Shown here: positions 15,798 through 24,564 of the stretch, piece after piece
Layout: every line of letters begins with the position of its first letter
Numbering within the stretch: the first letter of the stretch is position 1
Assembly (NCBI GenBank): GCA_947365915.1
Contig: CANAXT010000006.1
Location: 1 to 43,879 of the forward strand
Source of the DNA: an uncultured Mycoplasmatota bacterium
GTDB lineage: Bacteria > Bacillota_I > Bacilli_A > RF39 > UBA660
Direction of reading: 5' to 3'
Length of the DNA: 43,879 bases
Program-made: the position numbers and the translations under genes
Notes under the pieces: model-generated
What the model saw: the letters and a program-made list of their open reading frames with translations, nothing else
The model's database searches: none
What the model was told of the DNA's origin: nothing

Positions 15798-15914
15798 AAA
15801 AATCCTCCTTTTATTTTTATTCTGAGTTATTTTTTGGATTGTATACTAAAAATGTTTGATTCATTTAGACAGAACATATGAGGATGTGGTAAAATGGAAG
15901 AATAGATTGGAGAT

Positions 15915-16979
15915 ATGGTTTGTATGAATTTTCAAAAATATGATTTTCTTATAGAAGATTTAAAAAAGCGAATGATTCATAATGATGAATTGTTATCTAT
16001 ATGTGATGAAAAAGCTAGATTAGCGAAAGTAAATCAGTTTTCTGATCGATTTAAGTTTGCTTTGGTATTATCATCGTTTATTGCTTTTGTATCACTTTTT
16101 ATGGTACTTGGTTTCTCAGCAATTTTGATGCATCAGATTCCATTGTTATTAGTTCTTGGTTCAACTTTAGGAATATCATTTTTGTCTGGAGTAATTGTTG
16201 AAGCTTTGTTTCATAAAAAATTTCGTTTGAAAAAACGGTTTCGAGCATTTTCTAATGCGAAAACAGAATCTGAAAAATTGGAAGAACAAGTGCATTATGA
16301 AATAGAAAAGGAAAAATTAAAGCAAAGAAATGTTGTACTTTCTAGTACAATTGATTTATTAGAGAAGCAACAATCCTTATTGAAGACGATTTCGAAACAG
16401 TATGATCTTTCTAAAAAAATGGGATGTCGAGAAGAGGAATCATTATCTGCTTTGGCTCAAAAACAATATAGTCAATTAGATACAATTGTTACAAAAAGAA
16501 GTCTATGTCAAAAATTTCAAAATTTAAAAATGAAAGATTTTGGTTTAAAAAAAAGTTTTTTATGGAGTCTTTTGACAGGTGCAGGTTTTAGTATTTGTAC
16601 TGGTTTGTTATTGGGTCCTACGGTATTGTTACCTGTGTTTGGAGTATCATTTTCTTCTGTTTTTTCTGTTATGACTGGTTATTTTGTGAAGCAACATCAT
16701 GATCAAAAGAAAGTTTTTCAACGTTTCAATCAAAAGTTAGGAAGTGAATCCTTATCTACTGTACAGGAACAAGAAGAAAAGGAATTGAAAGATCTTTTAG
16801 AACAAACGATAGATTCATTATGTCAAATTGAAGTACAAATGCAAGAACAAAAATTGGAATCGTCAGATGATCCAAAAGAACATTCTGATTTTGTAGGACC
16901 TAAAAGGCAAATAGAGTCAGTGTATTCATCAAAACCAAAAGTAAAACAATTTTGTAAGGAGGAATATTTGTGGAAATAA
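15915..16979 (+). CDS. Membrane protein with coiled coils, unknown function
   Basis: A 354-residue protein. Two membrane hairpins are visible, at about residues 48-90 (FALVLSSFIAFVSLFMVLGF and the following LLVLGSTLGISFLSG) and about 215-255 (FLWSLLTGAGFSICTGLLLG onward). Charged helices separate and follow them (ESEKLEEQVHYEIEKEKLKQ; QEQEEKELKDLLEQTIDSL). Start is uncertain: ATG 15915 lies two bases from GGAG, ATG 15924 eleven bases from it. No known domain recognised. Its end overlaps the next gene by ten bases, so they are probably co-transcribed. Confidence 0.75.
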   Translation: MVCMNFQKYDFLIEDLKKRMIHNDELLSICDEKARLAKVNQFSDRFKFALVLSSFIAFVSLFMVLGFSAILMHQIPLLLVLGSTLGISFLSGVIVEALFHKKFRLKKRFRAFSNAKTESEKLEEQVHYEIEKEKLKQRNVVLSSTIDLLEKQQSLLKTISKQYDLSKKMGCREEESLSALAQKQYSQLDTIVTKRSLCQKFQNLKMKDFGLKKSFLWSLLTGAGFSICTGLLLGPTVLLPVFGVSFSSVFSVMTGYFVKQHHDQKKVFQRFNQKLGSESLSTVQEQEEKELKDLLEQTIDSLCQIEVQMQEQKLESSDDPKEHSDFVGPKRQIESVYSSKPKVKQFCKEEYLWK

Positions 16980-17488
16980 AAACCGTTGTTGTGGGGCCGT
17001 TAGGCACTAATTGTTATGTTTTAATACAAAATGGTCAATGTTTGATTGTTGATCCAGGGGAAGAAAGTCAAAAAATTAAAGATGCAGTTGGTAAAAATCA
17101 AGTGGTTGGAATTATTGTTACACATTACCATTTTGATCATATTGGGGCATTAGAAGAAGTAAAGGATTTTTATCAAGTCCCTATATTTGATAAGAATAAT
17201 TTAAAAGAAGGAAATCATACGATTTCAAGTTTTTCTTTTGTTGTGATTCATACTCCAGGACATAAGGAAGATTCTATTAGTTTATTGTTTTCTAATCATA
17301 TGTTTGTTGGAGATTTTATTTTTCAAAGCTCTATTGGAAGAACTGATTTAGAAGGTGGAGATTTTTCAGAAATGAAAAAGAGTATTGAAAAAATTAAAAC
17401 TTATTCAGATGATATTATTATTTATCCAGGACATGGGCCAAAAACGACTTTAGGTGAGGAAAAAAGAAACAATATGTTTTTCAGGTGA
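16970..17488 (+). CDS. MBL-fold metallo-hydrolase (YqgX/glyoxalase II-like)
   Basis: A 172-residue metallo-beta-lactamase-fold hydrolase. Metal ligands are clear: THYHFDH, the HTPGHKEDS histidine, GDFIF with the bridging Asp and the following SIGRTDL, and YPGHGP. The compact single-domain form and GPLGTNCYVL opening match YqgX-like thioester hydrolases, for which glyoxalase II activity has been reported. The GTG start at 16970 follows AAGGAGG with ideal spacing and overlaps the previous gene. Confidence 0.88.
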   Translation: MEIKTVVVGPLGTNCYVLIQNGQCLIVDPGEESQKIKDAVGKNQVVGIIVTHYHFDHIGALEEVKDFYQVPIFDKNNLKEGNHTISSFSFVVIHTPGHKEDSISLLFSNHMFVGDFIFQSSIGRTDLEGGDFSEMKKSIEKIKTYSDDIIIYPGHGPKTTLGEEKRNNMFFR

Positions 17489-17496
17489 TATTTGTT

Positions 17497-17523
17497 TTGA
17501 TTTTCCTTGAGATGTGTTATAAT
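17497..17523 (+). promoter_or_regulatory. Extended -10 promoter
   Basis: TGTTATAAT (TATAAT at 17518-17523) with TTGATT at 17497-17502; the 15-base spacer is short, but the extended -10 compensates. Confidence 0.6.
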
Positions 17524-17546
17524 GGTGAAGATAGGGAGAGGATAAA

Positions 17547-18278
17547 ATGAACTTTTTTATAAATTTTGTGTATGATTTTTTTTGGCCAGTACTGATTTGT
17601 TCTATTGTTTTTCTACTTATTATGATTATTGCTGGTTTTCGAATATTTGAAAAAGCTAATATTGATGGATATAAAATATTGATTCCTATTTATAATTTAT
17701 ATTTGTTGCTTCAAATTGCGGAACTTCCTATTTTTTTAATTCCATTGTTTTTTATTCCATTTGTTAATGTACTTGTATTTTGGTTACTTTCATTTTTTCT
17801 TGGAAAACAGTTTGATAAAAAAATGGGATTTCGGATTGGTATGTGTTTTCTTCCTATTCTTTTTTATCCTGTTTTAGCGTTTTCAAATAGTCTTTATAAA
17901 GCGGAAGAAGAAGTGGGAATGATTCGTCCTCAAGATCAAAATTCTACTATGTATAATCAGTTTCCTGATGTAGAAGAGGTTGTTTCTGGACAAGGAGCCA
18001 ATCCACTTGGTGTTGCAGATGTAGAGAATGATATGATTCTTGAAATTGATAATGATACGACTTGGCAAGATCAAGATCGATCTGTGACTATTGATAAAAA
18101 AGTTGTGACTATTGATGAAATGGATGATCCGTTACTTAATCCAGATGCGAAACCAATTAAGGTAGGTAATTTAGATCAATTTAAGATTTGCCCAAATTGT
18201 GGTTCTAGATTGGGTATTGATGCAGAAGTTTGTTTTTTATGTGGCGCTCCAATAGAAGAGTCTCAAGAATCAGTGTAA
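17547..18278 (+). CDS. DUF5684-like membrane protein with C-terminal zinc ribbon
   Basis: A 243-residue protein. The N-terminal 115 residues contain three or four membrane segments and the sequence FEKANIDGYKILIPIYNLYLLLQIA, typical of the DUF5684 family. An acidic linker of about 90 residues follows. The C terminus has a zinc ribbon: CPNCGSRLGIDAEVCFLCGA (two CxxC pairs). Role unknown. GGGAGAGG precedes the ATG, and a terminator overlaps its stop. Confidence 0.8.
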   Translation: MNFFINFVYDFFWPVLICSIVFLLIMIIAGFRIFEKANIDGYKILIPIYNLYLLLQIAELPIFLIPLFFIPFVNVLVFWLLSFFLGKQFDKKMGFRIGMCFLPILFYPVLAFSNSLYKAEEEVGMIRPQDQNSTMYNQFPDVEEVVSGQGANPLGVADVENDMILEIDNDTTWQDQDRSVTIDKKVVTIDEMDDPLLNPDAKPIKVGNLDQFKICPNCGSRLGIDAEVCFLCGAPIEESQESV

Positions 18279-18297
18279 TTACTGATTTTCTTTTTCC
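18268..18297 (+). terminator. Terminator overlapping the stop of the zinc-ribbon protein gene
   Basis: AATCAGT at 18268-18274 pairs with ACTGATT at 18281-18287, followed by TTCTTTTT. The stop codon is in the loop. Confidence 0.7.
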
Positions 18298-18332
18298 ACA
18301 ATTTCCCATAATTTTATCAAAATCTTTCCACA
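18292..18332 (+). promoter_or_regulatory. Two DnaA-box-like sites
   Basis: TTTTCCACA at 18292-18300 fits TTWTNCACA; CTTTCCACA at 18324-18332 differs at the first base. Both are on the plus strand, 32 bases apart, upstream of the two-component system. Function is speculative. Confidence 0.25.
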
Positions 18333-18509
18333 ATTGTTTTATATACTGGTTACAGTGGAGGTGATAACATAGAAAGAAAATAAAATATAACTTACAAAAA
18401 TAACTTATATGTAAATACAATAACAAATACACTCCTAAAAAAGAATCAGGAGGTGGAGATAGTAGAAAAAACAAAGGATTAGTGTTATACTATTAAACGA
18501 GGTGTAGGT

Positions 18510-19169
18510 ATGTATCGAATTTGTTTAGTAGAAGATGAAGTAAATTTGAATAATTTGATTAAATCCTATTTAGAACGCGAGAACTATGAAGTAGTAAACT
18601 TCTATAATGGAGAAGACGTGATGGACTATATAGGAAAAGACAGTATTCATTTATGGATTTTGGACATCATGTTAGGGGATAGTATTAGTGGATATGATTT
18701 GATAAAAAAAATTAGAGAAACTAGTCCAGATGTCCCGGTGATATTCACATCAGCTAGAGATCAGGATTTGGATAAGATTATTGGTCTAGAATTAGGAAGT
18801 GATGACTATATAACAAAGCCCTATTCGCCAAAGGAATTGGTACTTCGAGTCAATAATTTTATCAAACGAGTTTATCATAAACAAAGTGAAAAAATAAGTT
18901 ACGAAGGATATGACATCGATTTGAATAAGCGACTCGTATATTTTGGTGAAAAAGAGATCGTTTTAACGACTTTAGAATTTGATTTATTACTTATGTTTTT
19001 AAATAATCAAAATCAGTCATTTAGTCGTGATGATATTTTAAAAAATGTATGGGGAGAAGATTACTTTGGAAGTGATCGAGTTGTGGATGATTTGGTGAGA
19101 AGATTGCGAAAAAAAATGCCAAATATTCACATTAATACTTTATATGGATATGGATATCGATTAACATGA
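18510..19169 (+). CDS. OmpR/PhoB-family response regulator
   Basis: A 219-residue two-domain regulator. The receiver domain (1-115) has the acidic pair EDE (8-10), phosphoacceptor D52 in LDIMLGD, and a conserved Lys in ITKPYSP. The winged-helix DNA-binding domain occupies about 125-219 (LTTLEFDLLLMFLNN; VDDLVRRLRKKM; GYGYRL). The stop overlaps the kinase start (ATGA), so both are translated together. An extended -10 (TGTTATACT, about 18483-18491) lies just upstream. The signal sensed is unknown. Confidence 0.93.
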   Translation: MYRICLVEDEVNLNNLIKSYLERENYEVVNFYNGEDVMDYIGKDSIHLWILDIMLGDSISGYDLIKKIRETSPDVPVIFTSARDQDLDKIIGLELGSDDYITKPYSPKELVLRVNNFIKRVYHKQSEKISYEGYDIDLNKRLVYFGEKEIVLTTLEFDLLLMFLNNQNQSFSRDDILKNVWGEDYFGSDRVVDDLVRRLRKKMPNIHINTLYGYGYRLT

Positions 19170-20431
19170 GACCGATGAAGTATAGTTTATTTAGACAATT
19201 ACTTTCTATTGGAATTATATTAGTAGGAATTATATTTTTAAGTTTGGGGATATTGCTTCCGAAAGTATTACTTCCAGTTTATGAACGAAATATTTATAAT
19301 TATTTAAAGCAACCTTTAGAATTGATCCGCCCAGATTTAGAAGATGATGTAGTGAGTACAGATATTGCTTATCTATATGTTACTGCTGAAAATAAGGTGG
19401 TTGTTTCTGATAATTTAAAAGATATTATATCTACAACACCGAATCAAATTTTAAAACATATCAACAAGAGTTATGGTAAATTTATTTATCTTGGTAAAAC
19501 TTATTACTATTATACCTCTAGTAATGAGTATGTTACCAAAATAGCTCTTACAAACAACAATTATATTAATAAAATCCGTGAGGATATTCTTTATACAATA
19601 TTTCCTATTTTACTAATTACTTTATTATTAATTACTGCTCTTATTATTCTTTGGAGTAGAAGATTAATTTTAAAGATTGAAAATTTAAAAGATAAGGTCG
19701 ATAATTTGGATAATGACAATTATGTAGATCATTATCATTATCGAACGAATGATGAATTACAGGCATTGTCGAAAGCAATTGATGATATGCGTGTAACATT
19801 AAGAGAACAAGAAGAATATAAAAACCAGATGTATCAAAATATTTCTCATGATTTTAAAACTCCTCTCACTGTAATAAAATCATATATAGAAGCCATAGAA
19901 GATGGCGTAGAAGATCGGGAAAAGGGTTATGAGATAATAAAAGAACAAGTCAATAAATTAGAAATCAAAGTACACTCCTTACTATATTTAAATAAATTGA
20001 ATTATATGAAAGACTTGAAATATTATCAAAATAAAACGGTTGATATATCTGAAATATTAAAAAAATCAATTGAAAAGTTTAAAGTACAAAGGCCCGATGT
20101 CAAATGGGAAATCTATATTGGGGACAAGACGACCATATTTAGAGGAACAGAAGACATGTGGGAGGCCATTATTGATAATATGTTTAACAACTTTATCAGG
20201 TATGCTGAAAAAAGTGTAAAAGCGACTATTAAAAATCATCGAATTACGTTCTATAATGATGGACCTAATATTGACGTTAATATATTAAATGATATCTTTA
20301 CTCCTTACAAAAAAGGTATTAAGGGTCAGTTTGGGTTAGGACTTTCGATTATTAAAAAGACACTTGCTTTGTTTCAGTATGAAATTGTTGTTAAAAATGA
20401 AAAGAAAGGTGTTAGCTTTATGATCAAATAA
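19166..20431 (+). CDS. Membrane sensor histidine kinase
   Basis: A 421-residue kinase. It has an N-terminal membrane helix (about 10-35), an extracytoplasmic sensor of about 110 residues, a second helix (about 147-167), and a HAMP linker (RLILKIENLKDKVDNLDNDN). The DHp domain has phosphoacceptor H228 in NISHDFKTPL. The ATPase domain shows the N-box region (DNMFNNFIRYA) and G-box GLGLSIIK. It is coupled to the response regulator by a four-base overlap. The sensor domain is not one I recognise. Confidence 0.92.
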   Translation: MRPMKYSLFRQLLSIGIILVGIIFLSLGILLPKVLLPVYERNIYNYLKQPLELIRPDLEDDVVSTDIAYLYVTAENKVVVSDNLKDIISTTPNQILKHINKSYGKFIYLGKTYYYYTSSNEYVTKIALTNNNYINKIREDILYTIFPILLITLLLITALIILWSRRLILKIENLKDKVDNLDNDNYVDHYHYRTNDELQALSKAIDDMRVTLREQEEYKNQMYQNISHDFKTPLTVIKSYIEAIEDGVEDREKGYEIIKEQVNKLEIKVHSLLYLNKLNYMKDLKYYQNKTVDISEILKKSIEKFKVQRPDVKWEIYIGDKTTIFRGTEDMWEAIIDNMFNNFIRYAEKSVKATIKNHRITFYNDGPNIDVNILNDIFTPYKKGIKGQFGLGLSIIKKTLALFQYEIVVKNEKKGVSFMIK

Positions 20432-20470
20432 AGAACTTTGGGTATTACGATATCTGAGTTCTTTTTCTTT
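20430..20470 (+). terminator. Two-component operon terminator
   Basis: AAAGAACT at 20430-20437 pairs with AGTTCTTT at 20457-20464, followed by a T-rich run. It starts within the kinase stop codon. Confidence 0.7.
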
Positions 20471-20514
20471 TACTTTACTTGTAAAATCATGTATAATAAA
20501 AATAGGTGATATTC

Positions 20515-22314
20515 ATGGAACAAAAGAACATTAGAAATTTTTCAATTATTGCGCATATTGATCATGGAAAAAGTACTTTAGCAGATCGCATTTTAGAACT
20601 CACAGGTGCGATTTCAGAACGGGAAAGACAAGATCAACTTTTGGATAATATGGATATTGAAAGAGAGCGTGGGATTACCATTAAATTAAATACGGTTCAA
20701 TTACAGTATCACTATAAAGATGAAGATTTTATTCTGCACTTGATTGATACGCCAGGTCATGTGGATTTTAGTTATGAAGTGAGTCGAAGTTTGGCTGCTT
20801 GTGAAGGGGCAATTTTGGTGGTAGATGCGGCTCAAGGTATTGAAGCTCAGACACTTGCCAATTTGTATCTTGCCTTGGATAATAATTTAAGTATTATTCC
20901 AGTGATTAATAAAATTGATTTGCCCAATGCAGATCCTGAAAAAGTTAAAAAAGAATTATCGGATACACTTGGATTTTCAGAAGATGAATTTATTTTAACG
21001 AGTGCGAAGAATGGAATTGGAATTCAGGAATTGGTAGAAGCAATTATTGATCGGGTACCATCACCAAAAGGAAAAAAAGAAGAGCCTCTTCAGGCTTTGA
21101 TTTTTGATAGTTATTATGATCCTTATCGTGGAATTGTTGTTTTGGCACGTATTGTGAATGGTTCTTTAAAATTAGGGGATAGAATTAAAATGATGGCAAC
21201 AGGAGCTGTTTATGATGTTGTAGAACTTGGAGTTCATAATCCAAAGGAAGTGAAGAAGAAAGAACTGGTTACTGGTGAGGTTGGATATATTTGTGCTAGT
21301 ATAAAGAGTATTGAAGATGTCAAAGTAGGAGATACGATTACATTGGAAAGCAATCCTTCTTCAATCAGTCTTCCTGGGTATAAACCGATGAAACCAATGG
21401 TTTTTTGTGGATTATATCCGATAGAATCTAGTAAATTTCCAGAGCTTAGGGAGGCACTAGAAAAGTTAAAATTAAATGATGCTTCTTTGGAGTTTGAACC
21501 TGAAACTTCTAAGGCGTTAGGCTTTGGTTTTCGATGTGGTTTTTTGGGATTACTTCATATGGAAATTATACAAGAGAGAATTGAAAGAGAATTCCACATT
21601 GATTTGATTGCGACTAGTCCTTCGGTTATTTATGAAGTGAAGTTAACTGATAAAACGAGTATTTGGGTTGATAGTCCAGTTAAGATGCCTGAACGACAAA
21701 AAATATTAGAAATAAAAGAGCCTTATATTCGAACGAATATTTTTGTTCCTAGCCATTATATTGGAGCGATTATGGAACTTTGTCAAGATAAAAGAGGAAC
21801 TTATATTTCTATGGAATATTTGGATCCAACTCGGGTTAGTATTCATTATGAAATTCCGCTTTCTGAAATTGTATATGATTTTTTTGATAAACTGAAATCA
21901 TATACAAAAGGTTATGCTTCGTTTGATTATGAGGTGATTGGGTATAAGACAAGTGATTTGGTGAAAATGGATATTTTGTTGAATGGAGAGATTGTCGATG
22001 CTTTAAGTGTGATTGTTCATAGAGATTTTGCGTATAAACGTGGAAAAGCAGTGGTAGAAGCATTACGAAAATTGATTCCAAGGCAGTTATTTGAAGTTCC
22101 TGTTCAAGCGTCTATTGGAAATAAGGTCATTGCGCGTGCAGATATTAAAGCAGTCAGAAAGGATGTTCTTGCGAAGTGCTATGGCGGTGATGTGAGTAGA
22201 AAGCGAAAGCTCTTAGAGAAACAAAAAGAAGGAAAAAAGAGGATGAAAATGGTTGGAAATGTGGAAATACCGCAAGAAGCATTTTTATCTGTGTTAAGTA
22301 TGGAAGAGGAGTAG
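20515..22314 (+). CDS. lepA: Translation elongation factor 4 (LepA)
   Basis: Ribosome-associated GTPase, 599 residues from the ATG at 20515, the usual LepA length. G1 AHIDHGKST, effector region with RERGIT, G3 DTPGHVDF, and G4 NKIDLP are intact. The C-terminal LepA-specific domain is present ([20 protein letters not shown]). A GTG at 20506 would add three residues but overlaps the AGGTG ribosome binding site, so the ATG is chosen. TATAAT lies at 20492-20497 with a weak -35. The gene leads a lepA-regulator-hemW group, a common Firmicutes adjacency. Confidence 0.97.
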   Translation: MEQKNIRNFSIIAHIDHGKSTLADRILELTGAISERERQDQLLDNMDIERERGITIKLNTVQLQYHYKDEDFILHLIDTPGHVDFSYEVSRSLAACEGAILVVDAAQGIEAQTLANLYLALDNNLSIIPVINKIDLPNADPEKVKKELSDTLGFSEDEFILTSAKNGIGIQELVEAIIDRVPSPKGKKEEPLQALIFDSYYDPYRGIVVLARIVNGSLKLGDRIKMMATGAVYDVVELGVHNPKEVKKKELVTGEVGYICASIKSIEDVKVGDTITLESNPSSISLPGYKPMKPMVFCGLYPIESSKFPELREALEKLKLNDASLEFEPETSKALGFGFRCGFLGLLHMEIIQERIEREFHIDLIATSPSVIYEVKLTDKTSIWVDSPVKMPERQKILEIKEPYIRTNIFVPSHYIGAIMELCQDKRGTYISMEYLDPTRVSIHYEIPLSEIVYDFFDKLKSYTKGYASFDYEVIGYKTSDLVKMDILLNGEIVDALSVIVHRDFAYKRGKAVVEALRKLIPRQLFEVPVQASIGNKVIARADIKAVRKDVLAKCYGGDVSRKRKLLEKQKEGKKRMKMVGNVEIPQEAFLSVLSMEEE

Positions 22315-22319
22315 ATGAT

Positions 22320-22847
22320 ATGTCAAAATTAAGTGATGAAGAAATTAAGGAACGTGTATTAGAGATTGCTGATTATACGATTGAAACAGGTGCTTCGACT
22401 AGGAAGACAGCTGCTTATTTTACTGAAAATCGGTTTCCAATTAGTAATTGTACTGTGAGTACGTATTTGAAAGATCGTCTTTTTAAAATTGATCCAGAAC
22501 GTTATAGATTGGTAAGACAAGTGATGTATACAAATACTCCTAAAAGTATGAAAACGGTGGAAGTTCAAAAACGAATTTATCGTGCGGTTACTTTGTTATT
22601 GCAAGGTCTTACAGTTTCAGAGATTGCAGAGGAAATGGGGGAAACTTTTGATACTGTTTATGATGATTTAACTAGAAAATTATCACAAATAGAGCAAGAT
22701 CCAGATATTTTATTTCAAGTACAGGAGCAGTTATCTTTGAATCGTTTAAGTACTCTTAATAATCAAAATGGGAATGGTCCAAATATGAGTGCGAAATCAC
22801 AACCTAGAAACGAAGATGGGACATTTTCATCTTATCATCAAAAATGA
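22320..22847 (+). CDS. SpoIIID-like DNA-binding protein with two helix-turn-helix units
   Basis: A 175-residue protein. Residues about 5-75 follow the SpoIIID pattern (IKERVLEIADYTIETGASTR, then ISNCTVSTYLKDRLFKIDPE). SpoIIID is a sporulation transcription factor of about 90 residues. Residues about 80-125 look like a second helix-turn-helix (QKRIYRAVTLLLQGLTVSEI, TFDTVYDDLTRKL). The last 40 residues are Asn/Ser-rich and disordered. It is spaced five bases after lepA and overlaps hemW, so all three are likely one operon. No sporulation genes are in the window, so a housekeeping role is equally possible. Homology judged by eye. Confidence 0.65.
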   Translation: MSKLSDEEIKERVLEIADYTIETGASTRKTAAYFTENRFPISNCTVSTYLKDRLFKIDPERYRLVRQVMYTNTPKSMKTVEVQKRIYRAVTLLLQGLTVSEIAEEMGETFDTVYDDLTRKLSQIEQDPDILFQVQEQLSLNRLSTLNNQNGNGPNMSAKSQPRNEDGTFSSYHQK

Positions 22848-23944
22848 AACGATCTATTTATATACATATTCCCTTTTGTCAATCTATTTGTTCTTATTGT
22901 GATTTTTCAAAGTTTTATTACAGGAAGGATTGGGTAAGAGCGTATTTGAAGCAGTTGGAAATAGAGGTGAATACTTATTATCAAAATGATCCTGTTTATA
23001 CCATTTATGTTGGTGGAGGAACGCCTAGTGTTCTCTCTTTGGATGAGTTAAAAGCGTTATTTTCTATTATTGATGTGTTTGATATCAGTGAGGTTCAAGA
23101 GTTTACATTTGAATGTAATATTGAAAATATTACGGAAGAGAAAGCACGATTTTTGATAGAGCATGGGGTGACTCGAATTAGTGTTGGTGTGGAAACATTT
23201 TTAGATCAGTATTTGGGTTTTTTAAATCGACATCATACGATTGGTGAAGTGAAAGAAAAGATTGAAATGCTTAAAAAGATTGGTTTTTCCAATATTAATG
23301 TGGATTTAATTTATGCGATTCCAAATGAGACTTTAGAGGAATTGAAGTTTGATTTGGATTCGTTTTTAGAGCTTGATATTCCACATATTTCAATTTATTC
23401 TTTGATGATTGAACCACATACTATGTTAGGAATTCGTAAGGTGGATGAGATTTCTGAGGATCTAGATTATGAGATGTATGAAATGATTGAGCAAGTTTTG
23501 ACTGATCATGGATTTGTGCATTATGAGATTAGTAATTTTGGTCGTCCTGAATATTTTTCAAAACATAATTTGGTTTATTGGGATAATCAGGAATATTATG
23601 GATTTGGACTCGGTGCATCTGGTTATGTAGATGGGGTTCGTTATGATAATACTAGAAATTTTTCTGAATATATCAAGGGGAATGTTAGAAAGGAGTCACA
23701 TCAGTTATCTGTTGATGAAATGATTTCAAATGAACTTATTTTAGGATTTCGTAAGTTGGATGGTATTTCGATAAAGGGGTTTCGTTTAAAATATGGTGTT
23801 GATATTTGCACGTATTCAATAATAAAACAGTTGTTAAAGGAAGGTAAGTTGGTTATAGAGTCTGGAAATATAAAGATTGAAAAATCTTATATTTATGTTT
23901 CTAATCAGATTTTGTGCCAATTAATAGGTGAGAAGTATGAATAA
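22844..23944 (+). CDS. hemW: Radical SAM protein HemW (coproporphyrinogen III oxidase-like)
   Basis: A 366-residue radical SAM enzyme with the cluster motif C-QSI-C-SY-C near residues 12-19, GGGTPS, and the HemW C-terminal helices. HemW is a heme-binding protein related to HemN, thought to insert heme into respiratory enzymes; it is often kept in organisms without heme synthesis and misannotated as HemN. The start overlaps the previous stop (ATGA). It lies close to lepA, as in other Firmicutes. Confidence 0.93.
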   Translation: MKRSIYIHIPFCQSICSYCDFSKFYYRKDWVRAYLKQLEIEVNTYYQNDPVYTIYVGGGTPSVLSLDELKALFSIIDVFDISEVQEFTFECNIENITEEKARFLIEHGVTRISVGVETFLDQYLGFLNRHHTIGEVKEKIEMLKKIGFSNINVDLIYAIPNETLEELKFDLDSFLELDIPHISIYSLMIEPHTMLGIRKVDEISEDLDYEMYEMIEQVLTDHGFVHYEISNFGRPEYFSKHNLVYWDNQEYYGFGLGASGYVDGVRYDNTRNFSEYIKGNVRKESHQLSVDEMISNELILGFRKLDGISIKGFRLKYGVDICTYSIIKQLLKEGKLVIESGNIKIEKSYIYVSNQILCQLIGEKYE

Positions 23945-24515
23945 AAAAGAAGTATTTAAAAAAGAGTTGAGTTATATTAAAAGTAATCATTTTAGGGAAA
24001 ATGCAGAGATTTTGTTGGAGTTATTGCCAGATTATTTTTTTGAAATTCCAGCGAGTTCTACAGGGAAATATCATCCTTTATTTTCTTTAGGAGATGGTGG
24101 TCTTGTTAGACATGTAAAGGCTGCTATGAAGATTGCTTATGATATTTTGGAAAATGATTCGGTTGGTTATGTATTTACAAGTGATGAAAAAGATATGATT
24201 TTAATTGCTTTGATGTTGCATGATGGTGTGAAGGAAGGAATTCCACAAGGAAAGTATACGATTTTTGATCATCCAATTGTGGTTGCTAATTTGATTCGTG
24301 AAAATAAGGATCAAACAACTTTAACGGATTCTGAAGTGAATTTGATTGCAGAAATGATTGAGAGTCATATGGGACAGTGGAATACGAATCCTTATAGTAA
24401 AGTGGTATTACCAAAACCGAAAAATAAATATCAGAAATTTGTACATATGTGTGATTTTTTGTCAAGTCGAAAGTATTTGGATATCAAGTTTGAAAATAAT
24501 GACATTGTTGGTTGA
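23937..24515 (+). CDS. HD-domain phosphohydrolase-like protein
   Basis: A 192-residue protein from the ATG at 23937, which has an AGGTG site at good spacing and overlaps hemW by eight bases. HD-type features are a His near VRHVKAA, LMLHDGVKEG (HD pair), and a late MIESHMGQWN His. Such proteins hydrolyse nucleotide or phosphoester bonds; the substrate is unknown. Its stop codon overlaps the -35 of the thyA promoter. Confidence 0.8.
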   Translation: MNKKEVFKKELSYIKSNHFRENAEILLELLPDYFFEIPASSTGKYHPLFSLGDGGLVRHVKAAMKIAYDILENDSVGYVFTSDEKDMILIALMLHDGVKEGIPQGKYTIFDHPIVVANLIRENKDQTTLTDSEVNLIAEMIESHMGQWNTNPYSKVVLPKPKNKYQKFVHMCDFLSSRKYLDIKFENNDIVG

Positions 24516-24540
24516 CACGAAAATATGTTTACGATATAAT
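24512..24540 (+). promoter_or_regulatory. Perfect consensus promoter of the thyA-dfrA-tmk operon
   Basis: TTGACA at 24512-24517 and TATAAT at 24535-24540, spacer 17. The -35 overlaps the stop codon of the preceding HD gene. It argues for the GTG at 24565 as the thyA start. Confidence 0.92.
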
Positions 24541-24564
24541 ATTTTTAGAAAGTGGGGTTTTAAA

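Noticed and set aside
18292-18332. Replication origin from two DnaA-box-like sites
   Set aside because: Only one fits the consensus, there is no dnaA/dnaN or unwinding region, and other strong boxes are absent; kept only as a low-confidence site.
18360-18478. A small open frame (..NTLLKKNQEVEIVEKTKD) before the response regulator
   Set aside because: About 30 codons, no start codon with a ribosome binding site, and open runs of this size are common in such AT-rich DNA.
24358-24564. N-terminal extension of ThyA from an upstream ATG
   Set aside because: The extension overlaps the HD-domain gene out of frame, lies upstream of the consensus promoter, and does not resemble any ThyA N terminus.
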